A DNA stretch of 64,000 bases from Antarcticirhabdus aurantiaca (GTDB lineage: Bacteria > Pseudomonadota > Alphaproteobacteria > Rhizobiales > Rhizobiaceae), in the NCBI RefSeq assembly GCF_009765365.1, contig NZ_VTOM01000013.1:62001-126000 (forward strand), in the 5' to 3' direction. This document shows positions 13,284 through 22,402 of the stretch, piece by piece. The translations under genes were made by a program, and so were the position numbers. Each line of letters begins with the position of its first letter. The first letter of the stretch is position 1. Under the pieces are notes generated by a model. That model was not told the origin of the DNA, did no database searches, and saw only the letters and a program-made list of their open reading frames with translations.

Positions 13284-13592
13284 ATGCGTACCATTCAGCG
13301 TCGGAAGAATTGGATTGCCCGCCTGGTTGTGCCGGCGGTGCTTCTAGCCTGTCTCGGGTACTTCTCCACGCACGCGCAGGACGGCCAGTACGGCCTCGCT
13401 GCGACGGCCGAGCTCAAGAGCCAGCTCGAAGCCCGCGTGGAAGCGCGCTACGCCCTGACACGTCGCCGGGAGCATCTGGAGCAGCGAGTTAGGCTTCTGG
13501 AGGACGGAACGCTGGAGCGCGACATGCTCGACGAGCGTGTCCGCCAGTCGCTCAACTTCCTTTCGGCGGACGAGATCACGATCCTCCGCTGA
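13284..13592 (+). CDS. FtsB/DivIC-family septum formation initiator
   Basis: Small bitopic division protein expected to work with FtsL and FtsQ. The 102-aa product has a basic start (MRTIQRRKNW), one membrane helix at about residues 12-28, then a charged heptad-rich coiled coil (residues 40-75) and an ERDMLDERVRQSLNF segment typical of the family. The frame is open further upstream, but the ATG at 13284 lies after the eno terminator and gives the right topology. Its place between eno and pdhA is the usual one in this order. Confidence 0.88.
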   Translation: MRTIQRRKNWIARLVVPAVLLACLGYFSTHAQDGQYGLAATAELKSQLEARVEARYALTRRREHLEQRVRLLEDGTLERDMLDERVRQSLNFLSADEITILR

Positions 13593-13651
13593 CACTACGA
13601 CGCGAGACCGGGCGCGTGCCTCAAAACCTCAAATAGCAATAGCTCCGCATC

Positions 13652-13674
13652 TTTGAACCGCATTCCGGTTCAAA
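13652..13674. promoter_or_regulatory. Palindromic operator 1 upstream of pdhA
   Basis: TTTGAACCG-N5-CGGTTCAAA is a perfect inverted repeat with 9-bp arms around 5 bp. It is the first of two matching palindromes in the 211-bp gap before pdhA, so it probably binds a dimeric repressor or activator of the PDH operon. The factor is not identified. Confidence 0.7.
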
Positions 13675-13691
13675 TCATGCTGCAGTGCCAT

Positions 13692-13712
13692 ATGAACCGA
13701 AATCCGGTTCAT
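13692..13712. promoter_or_regulatory. Palindromic operator 2 upstream of pdhA
   Basis: ATGAACCG-N5-CGGTTCAT carries the same TGAACCG half-sites and 5-bp spacer as operator 1, centred 39 bp downstream and about 90 bp before the pdhA start. Both spacers end in TC, hinting at a conserved 19-bp core, TGAACCGnnnTCCGGTTCA. Confidence 0.7.
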
Positions 13713-13803
13713 CCTTTCACGCCGACTTGTGCCGACCCGGCGACCTCATATAACTGCACCGGAAATTGTGGTTCGCGCCACTCGGGTCAAGCGGGGAGGC
13801 AGC

Positions 13804-14886
13804 ATGGCATCGCCCAAGGAATCCAAGCAAGCGGCCGCGGCTGCCAACGGTGCGGGTCATTCCGCCGCCCTGGCCCCGCGCCTCGACGCGCCGGCTCCGG
13901 CCGAGTTCAGCAAGGATGAGGACGTTCGCGCCTATCGCGACATGCTCCTCATCCGCCGCTTCGAAGAGAAGGCCGGCCAGCTCTACGGCATGGGCTTCAT
14001 CGGCGGCTTCTGCCACCTCTACATCGGCCAGGAAGCGGTCGTAGTCGGCATGCAGATGTCGATGAAGGAGGGCGACCAGGTCATCACCGGCTACCGCGAC
14101 CACGGGCACATGCTGGCGACAGGCATGGAAGCGCGCGGCGTCATGGCCGAGCTCACGGGGCGCCGCGGCGGCTACTCCAAGGGCAAGGGCGGCTCGATGC
14201 ACATGTTCTCGAAGGAGAAGAACTTCTTCGGCGGACACGGCATCGTCGGCGCGCAGGTCTCGCTCGGCACCGGTTTGGCCTTCGCGAACCGCTACAACGG
14301 CACCGACTCGGTCTCGATCACCTATTTCGGCGACGGCGCGGCCAATCAGGGCCAGGTCTACGAGAGCTTCAACATGGCCTCGCTGTGGAAGCTCCCGGTG
14401 ATCTACATCATCGAGAACAACCGATATGCCATGGGCACTTCGGTGAACCGCGCTTCGGCCGAGACCGACTTCTCGCAGCGCGGCGTGTCCTTCAAGATCC
14501 CCGGCATCAAAGTCGACGGCATGGACGTGCGCGCCGTGAAGGCTGCCGGCGACTTTGCCGTCAACCATTGCCGCTCGGGCGAGGGGCCGATCATCCTGGA
14601 GATGATGACCTATCGCTATCGCGGACACTCCATGTCGGATCCGGCCAAATATCGCTCGCGCGACGAAGTGCAGAAGATGCGCTCCGAGAGCGATCCGATC
14701 GAGCAGGTCAAACGCCGACTGATCGAGACCCATGGCCTGTCCGAGGACGACGTGAAGGCGTTCGACAAGGACGTCCGTGACATCGTCGCCGATTCGGCCG
14801 ACTTCGCCCAGAACGACCAGGAACCGGACGTGTCCGAGCTCTGGACTGACATCTACGCCGACGACGTACCGCAGGCCGCTGAGTAA
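13804..14886 (+). CDS. pdhA: Pyruvate dehydrogenase E1 component, alpha subunit
   Basis: Thiamine-diphosphate half of the E1 heterotetramer that decarboxylates pyruvate. The TPP motif runs from GDGAANQG to the paired Asn of IIENN, and the YRGHSMSDPAKYR loop is typical of E1 alpha. The ATG at 13804, after GGGGAGG, gives 360 aa with a variable Ala/Lys-rich leader of about 35 residues. It opens the PDH operon, 15 bp before pdhB, and has two palindromic operators upstream. Confidence 0.97.
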   Translation: MASPKESKQAAAAANGAGHSAALAPRLDAPAPAEFSKDEDVRAYRDMLLIRRFEEKAGQLYGMGFIGGFCHLYIGQEAVVVGMQMSMKEGDQVITGYRDHGHMLATGMEARGVMAELTGRRGGYSKGKGGSMHMFSKEKNFFGGHGIVGAQVSLGTGLAFANRYNGTDSVSITYFGDGAANQGQVYESFNMASLWKLPVIYIIENNRYAMGTSVNRASAETDFSQRGVSFKIPGIKVDGMDVRAVKAAGDFAVNHCRSGEGPIILEMMTYRYRGHSMSDPAKYRSRDEVQKMRSESDPIEQVKRRLIETHGLSEDDVKAFDKDVRDIVADSADFAQNDQEPDVSELWTDIYADDVPQAAE

Positions 14887-14901
14887 GGGAGGGGCAAAGG
14901 C

Positions 14902-16335
14902 ATGCCGACCAACATTCTGATGCCCGCCCTGTCTCCGACCATGGAGGAGGGCACGCTCTCCAAATGGGTCAAGCAGGAAGGCGACACCGTCGCTCCCGGC
15001 GACGTCATCGCCGAGATCGAAACCGACAAGGCGACCATGGAGGTCGAGGCGGTCGACGAGGGAACCCTCGGCAAGATCGTGGTGCCGGCCGGAACCGAGA
15101 ACGTGAAGGTCAACGCGGTCATCGCGATCCTCCTCGGCGAGGGCGAATCGGCCGCCGACGCCGACAAGGCCGAGGCGCCGAAGGCGCAGGCTGCGGCGAG
15201 CCAGGAGGACATCGCCGGCGAGAAGGCGACGTCCGAGAAGATCGAAGGCTCGGCGCCCGGCTCCCAGCGCACCGTGCCCGCCGAGGGCATGAAGCACCCC
15301 GAGCCCGACGATGTCGACGGCGAGACGCCCGAAGTGCCGGAAGGCACCGAGATGGTCACGACCACGGTGCGCGAAGCGCTTCGCGACGCCATGGCCGAGG
15401 AAATGCGCCTCGACGAGAAGGTCTTCCTCATGGGCGAGGAAGTTGCGGAATATCAGGGTGCCTACAAGATCAGCCAGGGTCTTCTCGAGGAGTTCGGCGC
15501 CCGCCGCGTGGTCGACACCCCGATCACCGAGCACGGCTTTGCCGGCCTTGGCGTCGGCGCGGCCTTCGCGGGCCTCAAGCCCATCGTCGAGTTCATGACC
15601 TTCAACTTCGCCATGCAGGCGATCGACCAGATCATCAACTCGGCCGCCAAGACGCTCTACATGGCCGGCGGCCAGATGGGCTGCCCGATCGTGTTCCGCG
15701 GGCCGAACGGCGCGGCGGCCCGCGTTGCCGCGCAGCATAGCCAGGACTACGCCGCCTGGTACGGCCAGGTGCCGGGCCTCAAGGTCGTCATGCCCTACAC
15801 CGCCGCCGACGCGAAGGGCCTGATGAAGTCGGCCATCCGCGATCCGAACCCGGTCGTGTTCCTCGAGAACGAGATCCTCTACGGCCAGTCCTTCGAGGTG
15901 CCCAAGCTCGACGACTGGACGGTGCCGATCGGTAAGGCCCGCATCCACCGCAAGGGCAAGGACGTCACGATCGTCTCCTTCGGCATCGGCATGACCTACG
16001 CGGTCAAGGCCGCTGAGGAGCTGACGAAGGACGGGATCGACGCCGAGATCGTCGATCTGCGCACCATCCGTCCGCTCGACATGAAGACGGTGATCCGCTC
16101 GGTGAAGAAGACCAACCGCTGCGTGACCGTCGAGGAAGGTTGGCCGCAGAGCTCGGTCGGCTCGCACATCGCCTCCGAGCTGATGGTCCACGCCTTCGAT
16201 CATCTCGACGCGCCGGTCTTGAAGATCTGCGGCAAGGACGTCCCGATGCCCTATGCCGCCAATCTCGAGAAGTTGGCGCTTCCCTCCGTCAAGGAGGTCA
16301 TCGAGGCGGTCAAGGCCGTCTGCTACCGGTCCTGA
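14902..16335 (+). CDS. pdhB: Pyruvate dehydrogenase E1 component, beta subunit with N-terminal lipoyl domain
   Basis: Completes the E1 active site. Residues 1-80 form a lipoyl domain with the lipoyl-lysine K43 in ETDKATMEV. An acidic Ala-rich linker (about 85-145) leads into the transketolase-like pyrimidine-binding and C-terminal domains. The 477-aa length fits the alphaproteobacterial form with an extra lipoyl arm. The domain is nearly identical to that of pdhC, so it looks like an old duplication. The stop is 5 bp before the next gene. Confidence 0.97.
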   Translation: MPTNILMPALSPTMEEGTLSKWVKQEGDTVAPGDVIAEIETDKATMEVEAVDEGTLGKIVVPAGTENVKVNAVIAILLGEGESAADADKAEAPKAQAAASQEDIAGEKATSEKIEGSAPGSQRTVPAEGMKHPEPDDVDGETPEVPEGTEMVTTTVREALRDAMAEEMRLDEKVFLMGEEVAEYQGAYKISQGLLEEFGARRVVDTPITEHGFAGLGVGAAFAGLKPIVEFMTFNFAMQAIDQIINSAAKTLYMAGGQMGCPIVFRGPNGAAARVAAQHSQDYAAWYGQVPGLKVVMPYTAADAKGLMKSAIRDPNPVVFLENEILYGQSFEVPKLDDWTVPIGKARIHRKGKDVTIVSFGIGMTYAVKAAEELTKDGIDAEIVDLRTIRPLDMKTVIRSVKKTNRCVTVEEGWPQSSVGSHIASELMVHAFDHLDAPVLKICGKDVPMPYAANLEKLALPSVKEVIEAVKAVCYRS

Positions 16336-16340
16336 TCGCG

Positions 16341-16835
16341 ATGGACGAGGGTCAGCCGCCGCAGGTGAAGGTCGAAGTGACCGCCGAGGCTGGCGAGGTC
16401 CTCGTCATCGTGCAGCAGGTCGAGGGCGCCCCGGAGGACATCTGGGGCTGCCTCACCAATCCCGACTGCTTCAAGCACTGGTGGCACGAGCACGTGCACT
16501 TCGATGCCCGGCTCGACGGCCACTTCGTCGAGCCGTGGCGCGATCCGACGGGGCAGAACAAGGTCACGCGGGCTCAGGTGACGGCCTACCATCCCCCGGT
16601 CGGCTTCGTCATGGTGTGGGCCGACGAGGACTGGACCTTCGACACGGTCGTGTCGGTCTCTTTGAAGCCCGTCGACGGCGGCACCGAAGTCACCGTCGAG
16701 CACCAGGGCTGGCACCTCGCGCCGGAAGCGGCGCGCGGCGAACTCATGCAGCAGCACAGGGACGGCTGGTCGCGCCACCTCGCGAGCCTCGCCGCCCACG
16801 CGAACGAACATCACGCCCGGCGAAAGGGCCATTGA
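16341..16835 (+). CDS. START/AHSA1-type (SRPBCC) domain protein inside the PDH operon
   Basis: Likely small hydrophobic-ligand or client-binding protein; the substrate is unknown. The 164-aa product carries a single SRPBCC fold: the VEGAPEDIWGCLTNPDCFKH opening, the paired-tryptophan strand MVWADEDWTF, and a C-terminal helix with the GW-x(n)-L pattern of AHSA1-like proteins. The ATG at 16341 is 5 bp after the pdhB stop with no clear ribosome binding site, so translational coupling is likely. It lies between pdhB and pdhC, so it should be made in step with E1 and E2. A direct role in PDH assembly or lipoyl handling is inference. Confidence 0.8.
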   Translation: MDEGQPPQVKVEVTAEAGEVLVIVQQVEGAPEDIWGCLTNPDCFKHWWHEHVHFDARLDGHFVEPWRDPTGQNKVTRAQVTAYHPPVGFVMVWADEDWTFDTVVSVSLKPVDGGTEVTVEHQGWHLAPEAARGELMQQHRDGWSRHLASLAAHANEHHARRKGH

Positions 16836-16847
16836 GGAGGGATCCCG

Positions 16848-18278
16848 ATGCCGATCAACGTCACGATGCCCGCTTTGTCGCCGACCATGGAAGAGGGCAA
16901 CCTCGCCAAGTGGCTGGTGAAGGAAGGCGACAAGGTTTCCTCCGGCGATATCATCGCCGAGATCGAGACCGATAAGGCGACCATGGAGGTCGAGGCCGTC
17001 GACGAGGGCACCGTCGCCAAGATCGTCGTGCCCGCCGGCACCGAGGGCGTGAAGGTCAACGCGGTGATCGCGATCCTGGCCGCCGAAGGCGAGAGCGCCG
17101 ACGCGGCAGCCTCGGCGGGCAGTTCGGGTGGCGAGGCGAAGCCGCAGGGCGGTGCTTCCGCTTCGACAGGCCCGAAGGCCGACGACGCCGTGGTGGGCTC
17201 GACCGCCGACGCGAAGAATCCGGAAATGCAGGGCTATGCCCGCTCGGAGAGCGGCGGAACGACCGGCTCGGCCGGCGGCGCGGAAGCCAAGGCGTCCGGC
17301 GGCTCCGGCGGGCGCGTCTTCGCCTCGCCCTTGGCGCGCCGCCTCGCCAAGGAGGGCGGCATCGATCTCTCCGCCGTGCAGGGCTCCGGTCCGCATGGCC
17401 GCATCGTGAAGGCGGACGTCGAGGCCGCCGCCAAGGGCGGCGCGACGAAGGTGCCGGCCGCGGCATCCGCCCCGAAGGCCGAGGCTGCTCCGGCCGCCAC
17501 TCCAACTGCGGCTCCGGCTGCCAAGCCGGCTTCCGACGAGGCCGTGCGCAAGCTCTTCCCCGAGGGATCCTTCGAGACCGTGCCGCATGACGGCATGCGC
17601 AAGACGATCGCCAAGCGCCTCGTCGAGTCGAAGCAGACCGTCCCGCACTTCTATCTCACCGTCGACGTCGAGCTCGACGCGCTGCTCGCGCTGCGCAAGC
17701 AGCTCAACGACGCGGCGCCGAACGTGAAGTCGGAGGCGGGCGATCGGCCGGGCTACAAGCTGTCGGTCAACGACATGGTCATCAAGGCGATGGCGCTGGC
17801 CCTCAAGGCCGTGCCGAACGCCAACGTGTCCTGGACGGACGCGGCCATGCTCAAGCACCGCCATGCCGATGTCGGCGTCGCCGTCTCGATCGAGGGCGGC
17901 CTCATCACGCCGATCATCCGGCGCGCCGAGGAAAAGACGCTCTCCACCATCTCCAACGAGATGAAGGACCTCGCTAAGCGGGCCCGCGCCCGCAAGCTGA
18001 AGCCCGAGGAGTACCAGGGCGGCACGACGGCGGTCTCGAACCTCGGCATGTTCGGCGTCCGCGACTTCGCCGCGATCGTCAATCCGCCGCACGCGACGAT
18101 CCTCGCGGTCGGTGCTGGCGAGCAGCGGGCGGTGGTGAAGAACGGTGCGGTGGTCGTCGCCAACGTCATGAGCGTGACGCTCTCAACCGATCACCGGGCG
18201 GTCGACGGTGCGCTCGGCGCCGAGCTGCTCCAGGCCTTCAAGGGCTTCGTCGAGAGCCCGATGTCGATGCTGGTCTGA
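16848..18278 (+). CDS. pdhC: Dihydrolipoyllysine acetyltransferase, PDH E2
   Basis: Core of the PDH complex, passing acetyl groups from its lipoyl arm to CoA. Order of parts: lipoyl domain (1-80, lipoyl K43), Ala/Gly-rich linker, E1/E3-binding domain at about 157-195 ([17 protein letters not shown]), a second Ala/Pro linker, and the catalytic domain from about 240 with the HRAVDG active site near 450. The 476-aa length is typical. A GAGGAGGGA ribosome binding site precedes the ATG. Confidence 0.97.
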   Translation: MPINVTMPALSPTMEEGNLAKWLVKEGDKVSSGDIIAEIETDKATMEVEAVDEGTVAKIVVPAGTEGVKVNAVIAILAAEGESADAAASAGSSGGEAKPQGGASASTGPKADDAVVGSTADAKNPEMQGYARSESGGTTGSAGGAEAKASGGSGGRVFASPLARRLAKEGGIDLSAVQGSGPHGRIVKADVEAAAKGGATKVPAAASAPKAEAAPAATPTAAPAAKPASDEAVRKLFPEGSFETVPHDGMRKTIAKRLVESKQTVPHFYLTVDVELDALLALRKQLNDAAPNVKSEAGDRPGYKLSVNDMVIKAMALALKAVPNANVSWTDAAMLKHRHADVGVAVSIEGGLITPIIRRAEEKTLSTISNEMKDLAKRARARKLKPEEYQGGTTAVSNLGMFGVRDFAAIVNPPHATILAVGAGEQRAVVKNGAVVVANVMSVTLSTDHRAVDGALGAELLQAFKGFVESPMSMLV

Positions 18279-18291
18279 GGGAGCCGGGGCG

Positions 18292-18939
18292 ATGCGACAG
18301 ATCCTCTGCTTCGGCGACTCGCTCACCTGGGGCTACGACGCGGAGACGGGGCTGCGCCACGCCTTCGAGAACCGCTGGCCCAACGTGCTCGCATCCGGCC
18401 TCGGCGAGGGCTTCCACGTCGTCGCCGACGGCCTAAACGGGCGCACCACGACCTTCGACGACCTGACGGCTCCGGCGGAGCGCAACGGCTCGAAGACGCT
18501 GGCGACGGCGCTCTCCGCGCAACAGCCGCTCGACCTCGTGATCGTGCTTCTCGGCACCAACGACCTGAAGCGGCACACCGGCGGCGGGCGCGTGTTCGAG
18601 TCGCGCCAGGGGCTGGAGCGGATCGTCGAGATCATCCAGTTCTTTCCCTATCAGCGCGGCTACAAGGTTCCGAAGATCCTGCTCGTCGCGCCGCCGATGT
18701 TCGTGGAAACGTTGGAGCCGGACTTCGCCCTGCTCTTCGGCCACGGCGTCGAGGAGTCGCAGCACTTCCGCTCGGCGGTGACCAAGGTCGCCGAGGAATA
18801 CGGCTGCGCCATGCTCGACGCCTCCGAGCACTGCGAATGCACCTCGCTCGACGGCATCCACCTCGACGCGCAGAACACCCGCCGCCTCGGCGAGGCGCTA
18901 GTGCCGCTGGTCCGCGACCTCCTGTCCGACGACGCCTGA
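18292..18939 (+). CDS. SGNH/GDSL-family hydrolase (arylesterase-like)
   Basis: Cytoplasmic esterase or thioesterase of unknown substrate; no signal peptide is seen. Block I is FGDSLTWG with the nucleophile S10, block III is LLGTNDLK, and block V is the DGIH Asp/His pair near residue 190. The 215-aa length is standard. It sits between pdhC (13 bp upstream) and lpdA, a placement I recall from other rhizobial PDH loci. Residue identity supports a working catalytic triad. Activity on acetyl- or acyl-thioesters would fit the context but is not shown. Confidence 0.85.
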   Translation: MRQILCFGDSLTWGYDAETGLRHAFENRWPNVLASGLGEGFHVVADGLNGRTTTFDDLTAPAERNGSKTLATALSAQQPLDLVIVLLGTNDLKRHTGGGRVFESRQGLERIVEIIQFFPYQRGYKVPKILLVAPPMFVETLEPDFALLFGHGVEESQHFRSAVTKVAEEYGCAMLDASEHCECTSLDGIHLDAQNTRRLGEALVPLVRDLLSDDA

Positions 18940-18984
18940 TCGCCTCTCCGCTCTTCTCGACCCTCGCGCCAAGGAGCCTTCCTC

Positions 18985-20436
18985 ATGGCTGATACCTACG
19001 ACATCATCGTCATCGGCGGCGGGCCGGGCGGCTACGTCGCGGCGATCCGCGCGGCGCAGCTGGGCTTCAAGACGGCCGTCGTCGAGCGCGAGCACATGGG
19101 CGGCATCTGCCTCAACTGGGGCTGCATCCCGACCAAGGCGCTGCTGCGCTCGGCCGAGATCTTCCACTATGCCGAGCACGGCGCGAACTACGGCCTGAAC
19201 ATTCCCAAGCCGTCCTTCGACATCGCCGCGGTGGTGAAGCGCTCGCGCGGCGTCTCGGCGCAGCTCAACGGCGGCGTCGCCGGGCTGATGAAGAAGAACA
19301 AGATCGACATCATCTGGGGCCAGGCCAAGATCACCAAAGCGGGCAAGGGCAGTCCGGTCGAGGTCGAGGTTGGCGAGCCGACGAAGCCAGCCGTCCAGCC
19401 GCAGAACCCGGTGCCGAAGGGCGCGCTCGGCCACGGCACCTACAAGGCTGGCCACGTCATCGTGGCGACGGGGGCCCGTCCGCGCGTCCTGCCGGGCATC
19501 GAGCCGGATGGCGAAAAGATCTGGACCTATTTCGAGGCGATGAAGCCGGCGTCCATGCCGAAGTCGCTGCTCGTCATGGGCTCGGGCGCCATCGGCATCG
19601 AATTCGCCTCCTTCTACCGCACCATGGGCGCGGAGGTGACGGTGATCGAGCTCCTGCCGCAGATCCTGCCCGTCGAGGACGCCGAGGTCGCGGCGGTCGC
19701 ACGCAAGCAGTTCGAGAAGCAGGGCATCAAGATCCTGACCGACGCGAAGGTCGCCAAGGTCGTGAAGACCGCGGGCGGCGTCGAGGCGACGGTCGAGGTC
19801 GGCGGCAAATCCCAGGTGCTGAGTGCCGAGAAGCTGATTTCCGCAGTCGGCGTCCAAGGCAACACCGAGGGGCTGAACCTCGAAGGCGTCGGCGTCGCGA
19901 TCGAGCGCGGCATCGTCAAGGTCGACGCCTACGGCCGCACCAACGTCGAGGGCGTCTACGCCATCGGCGACGTCGCGGGCCCGCCGATGCTGGCCCACAA
20001 GGCCGAGCACGAGGGCACGATCTGCGTCGAGGCGATCAAGGGCCTGCACCCGCACCCGATGGAGAAGTCGCAGATCCCCGGCTGCACCTATTGCCAGCCG
20101 CAGGTGGCGAGCGTCGGCCTGACCGAAGCCAAGGCCAAGGAAGCGGGCCGCGAGGTCAGGGTCGGCCGCTTCAAGTTCATCGCCAACGGCAAGGCCATCG
20201 CGCTCGGCGAGCCCGAGGGGCTCGTGAAGACGATCTTCGATGCCAAGACCGGCGAACTGCTCGGCGCCCACATGGTGGGCGCGGAAGTCACCGAGCTCAT
20301 CCAGGGCTTCGTCATCGCTATGGGCTTGGAGACGACGGAGGAGGACCTGATGCACACGGTCTTCCCGCATCCAACCCTGTCCGAAATGATGCACGAGAGC
20401 GTCCTCGACGCCTACGGCCGCGTCATTCACATGTGA
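18985..20436 (+). CDS. lpdA: Dihydrolipoyl dehydrogenase, E3
   Basis: Flavoprotein that reoxidises dihydrolipoamide with NAD+. FAD-binding GGGPGG at residues 11-16, redox disulfide C42/C47 in GGICLNWGCIPTK, NAD-binding GSGAIG in the middle, and the C-terminal HPTLSE catalytic His-Glu. The 483-aa form includes a Pro-rich insert at about residues 125-150, as in rhizobial PDH-linked E3 enzymes. A 45-bp gap with AAGGAG separates it from the SGNH gene. It should serve PDH and may also serve other 2-oxoacid complexes. Confidence 0.97.
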   Translation: MADTYDIIVIGGGPGGYVAAIRAAQLGFKTAVVEREHMGGICLNWGCIPTKALLRSAEIFHYAEHGANYGLNIPKPSFDIAAVVKRSRGVSAQLNGGVAGLMKKNKIDIIWGQAKITKAGKGSPVEVEVGEPTKPAVQPQNPVPKGALGHGTYKAGHVIVATGARPRVLPGIEPDGEKIWTYFEAMKPASMPKSLLVMGSGAIGIEFASFYRTMGAEVTVIELLPQILPVEDAEVAAVARKQFEKQGIKILTDAKVAKVVKTAGGVEATVEVGGKSQVLSAEKLISAVGVQGNTEGLNLEGVGVAIERGIVKVDAYGRTNVEGVYAIGDVAGPPMLAHKAEHEGTICVEAIKGLHPHPMEKSQIPGCTYCQPQVASVGLTEAKAKEAGREVRVGRFKFIANGKAIALGEPEGLVKTIFDAKTGELLGAHMVGAEVTELIQGFVIAMGLETTEEDLMHTVFPHPTLSEMMHESVLDAYGRVIHM

Positions 20437-20582
20437 CGGCGACAGCAAGCGTGAGCGCCTAACGGCAAACGCGCTTTACCTTGACCGCCGAAGATATGGG
20501 CCGAGCTTGTCCACAGCGATGCGAAGCAAGATGAAGCTATTTCTCCGCGCGACATCTTGCCTCGCCACGCCTGCGCCCAATG

Positions 20583-20628
20583 TCCAGTCCCGAAGTGACT
20601 TCTCCACTGGAGGCGGGAATGGACTGGA
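20583..20628 (+). promoter_or_regulatory. Hairpin enclosing the ribosome binding site of the GlsB/YeaQ-type gene
   Basis: TCCAGTCC (20583-20590) can pair with GGACTGGA (20621-20628), which overlaps the ATG at 20619 and places the GGAGGCGGG ribosome binding site in the enclosed loop. An alternative pairing CCAGT (20584-20588) with ACTGG (20606-20610) would free the start. Two exclusive folds suggest possible translational control; this is inferred from base pairing only. Confidence 0.35.
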
Positions 20629-20891
20629 ATACGAACGGCGTCGGCTGGCTCGGCGCGATCATCATCGGCGGCATCGCGGGCTGGCTCGCGGAGCAGTTCA
20701 TGAAGTCCGACATGGGCGTTCTCATGAACATCATCCTCGGCATCGTCGGGGCGGTGCTGCTCAACGCGATCCTGGCGGCCGTGGCGCCGAATCTCATCGG
20801 TATCGGCTGGATCGCCTACCTCATCACGGGCTTCATTGGCGCCTGCATCCTCATCGCGATCTTCCGGGCGTTCCGCGGCCGCAGGGTCTGA
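20619..20891 (+). CDS. GlsB/YeaQ/YmgE-family small membrane protein
   Basis: Small integral membrane protein often linked to stress responses; biochemical role unknown. The 90-aa product has three hydrophobic segments and the Gly-rich GAIIIGGIAGWLAEQ start and LITGFIGACILIAI end of the transglycosylase-associated family. The ATG at 20619 (MDWNTNGVGW) follows GGAGGCGGGA. An in-frame ATG at 20580 is possible but lacks a ribosome binding site. It lies between lpdA and lipA and may have its own promoter in the 182-bp gap upstream. Confidence 0.85.
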   Translation: MDWNTNGVGWLGAIIIGGIAGWLAEQFMKSDMGVLMNIILGIVGAVLLNAILAAVAPNLIGIGWIAYLITGFIGACILIAIFRAFRGRRV

Positions 20892-20934
20892 CGATCCGAT
20901 TGCATCGGACGGGGACGGGGCCTAGATAAAATCC

Positions 20935-21918
20935 ATGGTCACCGTCCTCGACAACCGCGCCCAGGCCGGGGCAGCGCCCCGGCCCCGGCATCCCGAAAAG
21001 GCGAACCGCCCGGACACGGAGGTTCTGCCCAAGCCGGATTGGATCCGCGTCAAGGCGCCGGTCTCCAAGGGCTACTTCGAGACCCGCGAGATCGTCAAAG
21101 AGAACCGTCTCGTGACGGTCTGCGAGGAAGCGGGCTGCCCCAACATCGGTGGATGCTGGGAGAAGAAGCACGCGACCTTCATGATCATGGGCGGCATCTG
21201 CACGCGCGCCTGCGCCTTCTGCAACGTCGCGACCGGACTTCCGAACGCGTTGGACGAGGACGAGCCGGCAAGCGTCGGCCGTGCCGTCGCGAAGATGGGC
21301 CTGTCCCACGTCGTGATCACCTCGGTCGACCGCGATGACTTGGCGGATGGCGGCGCAGAGCACTTCGCCCGCACCATTCGCGCCATTCGCGCCGCGGCCC
21401 CGAACACGACCATCGAGATCCTGACGCCGGACTTCCTGCGCAAGCCGGGCGCCCTGGAGGTCGTCGTCGCGGCCAAGCCGGACGTCTTCAACCACAACCT
21501 GGAGACCGTGCCGTCGAAGTACCTGAAGGTGCGGCCCGGCGCCCGCTACTTCCACTCCATCCGGCTGCTGCAGCGGGTGAAGGAGCTCGACCCGACGATC
21601 TTCACCAAGTCCGGCATCATGGTCGGCCTCGGGGAGGAGCGGAACGAGGTGCTCCAGCTCATGGACGACCTGCGGACCGCCGACGTCGACTTCATGACCA
21701 TCGGCCAGTACCTGCAGCCGACGCGCAAGCACCATGCGGTGATGCGCTACGTGCCGCCGGAGGAGTTCGAGTCGTTCAAGACGATCGGCCTGACGAAGGG
21801 CTTCCTGGTCGTCGCATCGAGCCCGCTGACGCGCTCCTCCCACCATGCCGGCGAGGACTTCGAGCGGCTGAAGGCAGCGCGTCTCGCCCGGTCCGCGCCT
21901 GCGATCGCTGCGGAGTAG
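20935..21918 (+). CDS. lipA: Lipoyl synthase
   Basis: Radical-SAM enzyme that inserts sulfur into octanoyl groups on lipoyl domains, maturing E2 and the lipoyl domain of PdhB. Auxiliary cluster cysteines C63, C68 and C74 ([12 protein letters not shown]) and the SAM cluster C89, C93 and C96 (CTRACAFC) are all present. The C-terminal SPLTRSS string holds the serine that ligates the auxiliary cluster. The 327-aa length is normal. Its location next to the PDH genes makes functional sense. coq10 begins 7 bp after the stop. Confidence 0.98.
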   Translation: MVTVLDNRAQAGAAPRPRHPEKANRPDTEVLPKPDWIRVKAPVSKGYFETREIVKENRLVTVCEEAGCPNIGGCWEKKHATFMIMGGICTRACAFCNVATGLPNALDEDEPASVGRAVAKMGLSHVVITSVDRDDLADGGAEHFARTIRAIRAAAPNTTIEILTPDFLRKPGALEVVVAAKPDVFNHNLETVPSKYLKVRPGARYFHSIRLLQRVKELDPTIFTKSGIMVGLGEERNEVLQLMDDLRTADVDFMTIGQYLQPTRKHHAVMRYVPPEEFESFKTIGLTKGFLVVASSPLTRSSHHAGEDFERLKAARLARSAPAIAAE

Positions 21919-21925
21919 GGCGGGA

Positions 21926-22402
21926 ATGCCGACATTCGAAACGACGCGCCGCGTCCGCCATTCGCCCGACCAGATGTTCGCGCTCGTCGCGGACGTCGAG
22001 ACCTATCCGGAGTTCCTGCCCCTTTGCCAGCGGCTCGCCGTGCGCTCCCGCCGGGAGAGGGACGACAAGACGCTGCTGATCGCCGACATGACGGTCGCCT
22101 ACAAGCTGGTGCGGGAAACGTTCACCTCACAGGTTCTCCTGAACCCGGCGGAGCGTCGGATCGAGGTGAAGTACGTCGACGGTCCGTTCCGCTACCTCGA
22201 CAACCGCTGGACCTTCGAGCCGGCGGCCGATGGCGGCTGCGAGGTGCGGTTTTTCATCGACTACGAGTTCAAGAGTCGGACGCTCGGGCTGCTGATGGGC
22301 TCGATGTTCGACTATGCCTTCCGCCGCTTCGCCGAAGCCTTCGAGGCGCGGGCGGACGCAGTCTACGGCACAGGCGGATCCTCGTCAGCCGCGATCGCCT
22401 GA
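21926..22402 (+). CDS. COQ10/RatA-type START-domain ubiquinone-binding protein
   Basis: Polyketide-cyclase-like START fold protein; family members carry ubiquinone to respiratory enzymes or its biosynthetic site. The 158-aa product begins MPTFETTRRVRHSPDQMFAL, with VADVETYPEFLP as the family signature, and ends in a long C-terminal helix. It follows lipA by 7 bp and probably shares its transcript. Its end overlaps the end of convergent pncC by 18 bp. Confidence 0.88.
   Translation: MPTFETTRRVRHSPDQMFALVADVETYPEFLPLCQRLAVRSRRERDDKTLLIADMTVAYKLVRETFTSQVLLNPAERRIEVKYVDGPFRYLDNRWTFEPAADGGCEVRFFIDYEFKSRTLGLLMGSMFDYAFRRFAEAFEARADAVYGTGGSSSAAIA

Noticed and set aside
13652-13712. Possible CRISPR or REP repeat
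   Set aside because: Only two copies, each an inverted repeat with unrelated flanks; operator pair is the simpler reading.
13717-16203. Long minus-strand open frame (828 codons) opposite pdhA and pdhB
   Set aside because: It mirrors the codons of two firmly identified genes; His/Arg/Asp-rich translation with no domain is the usual antisense shadow at high GC.
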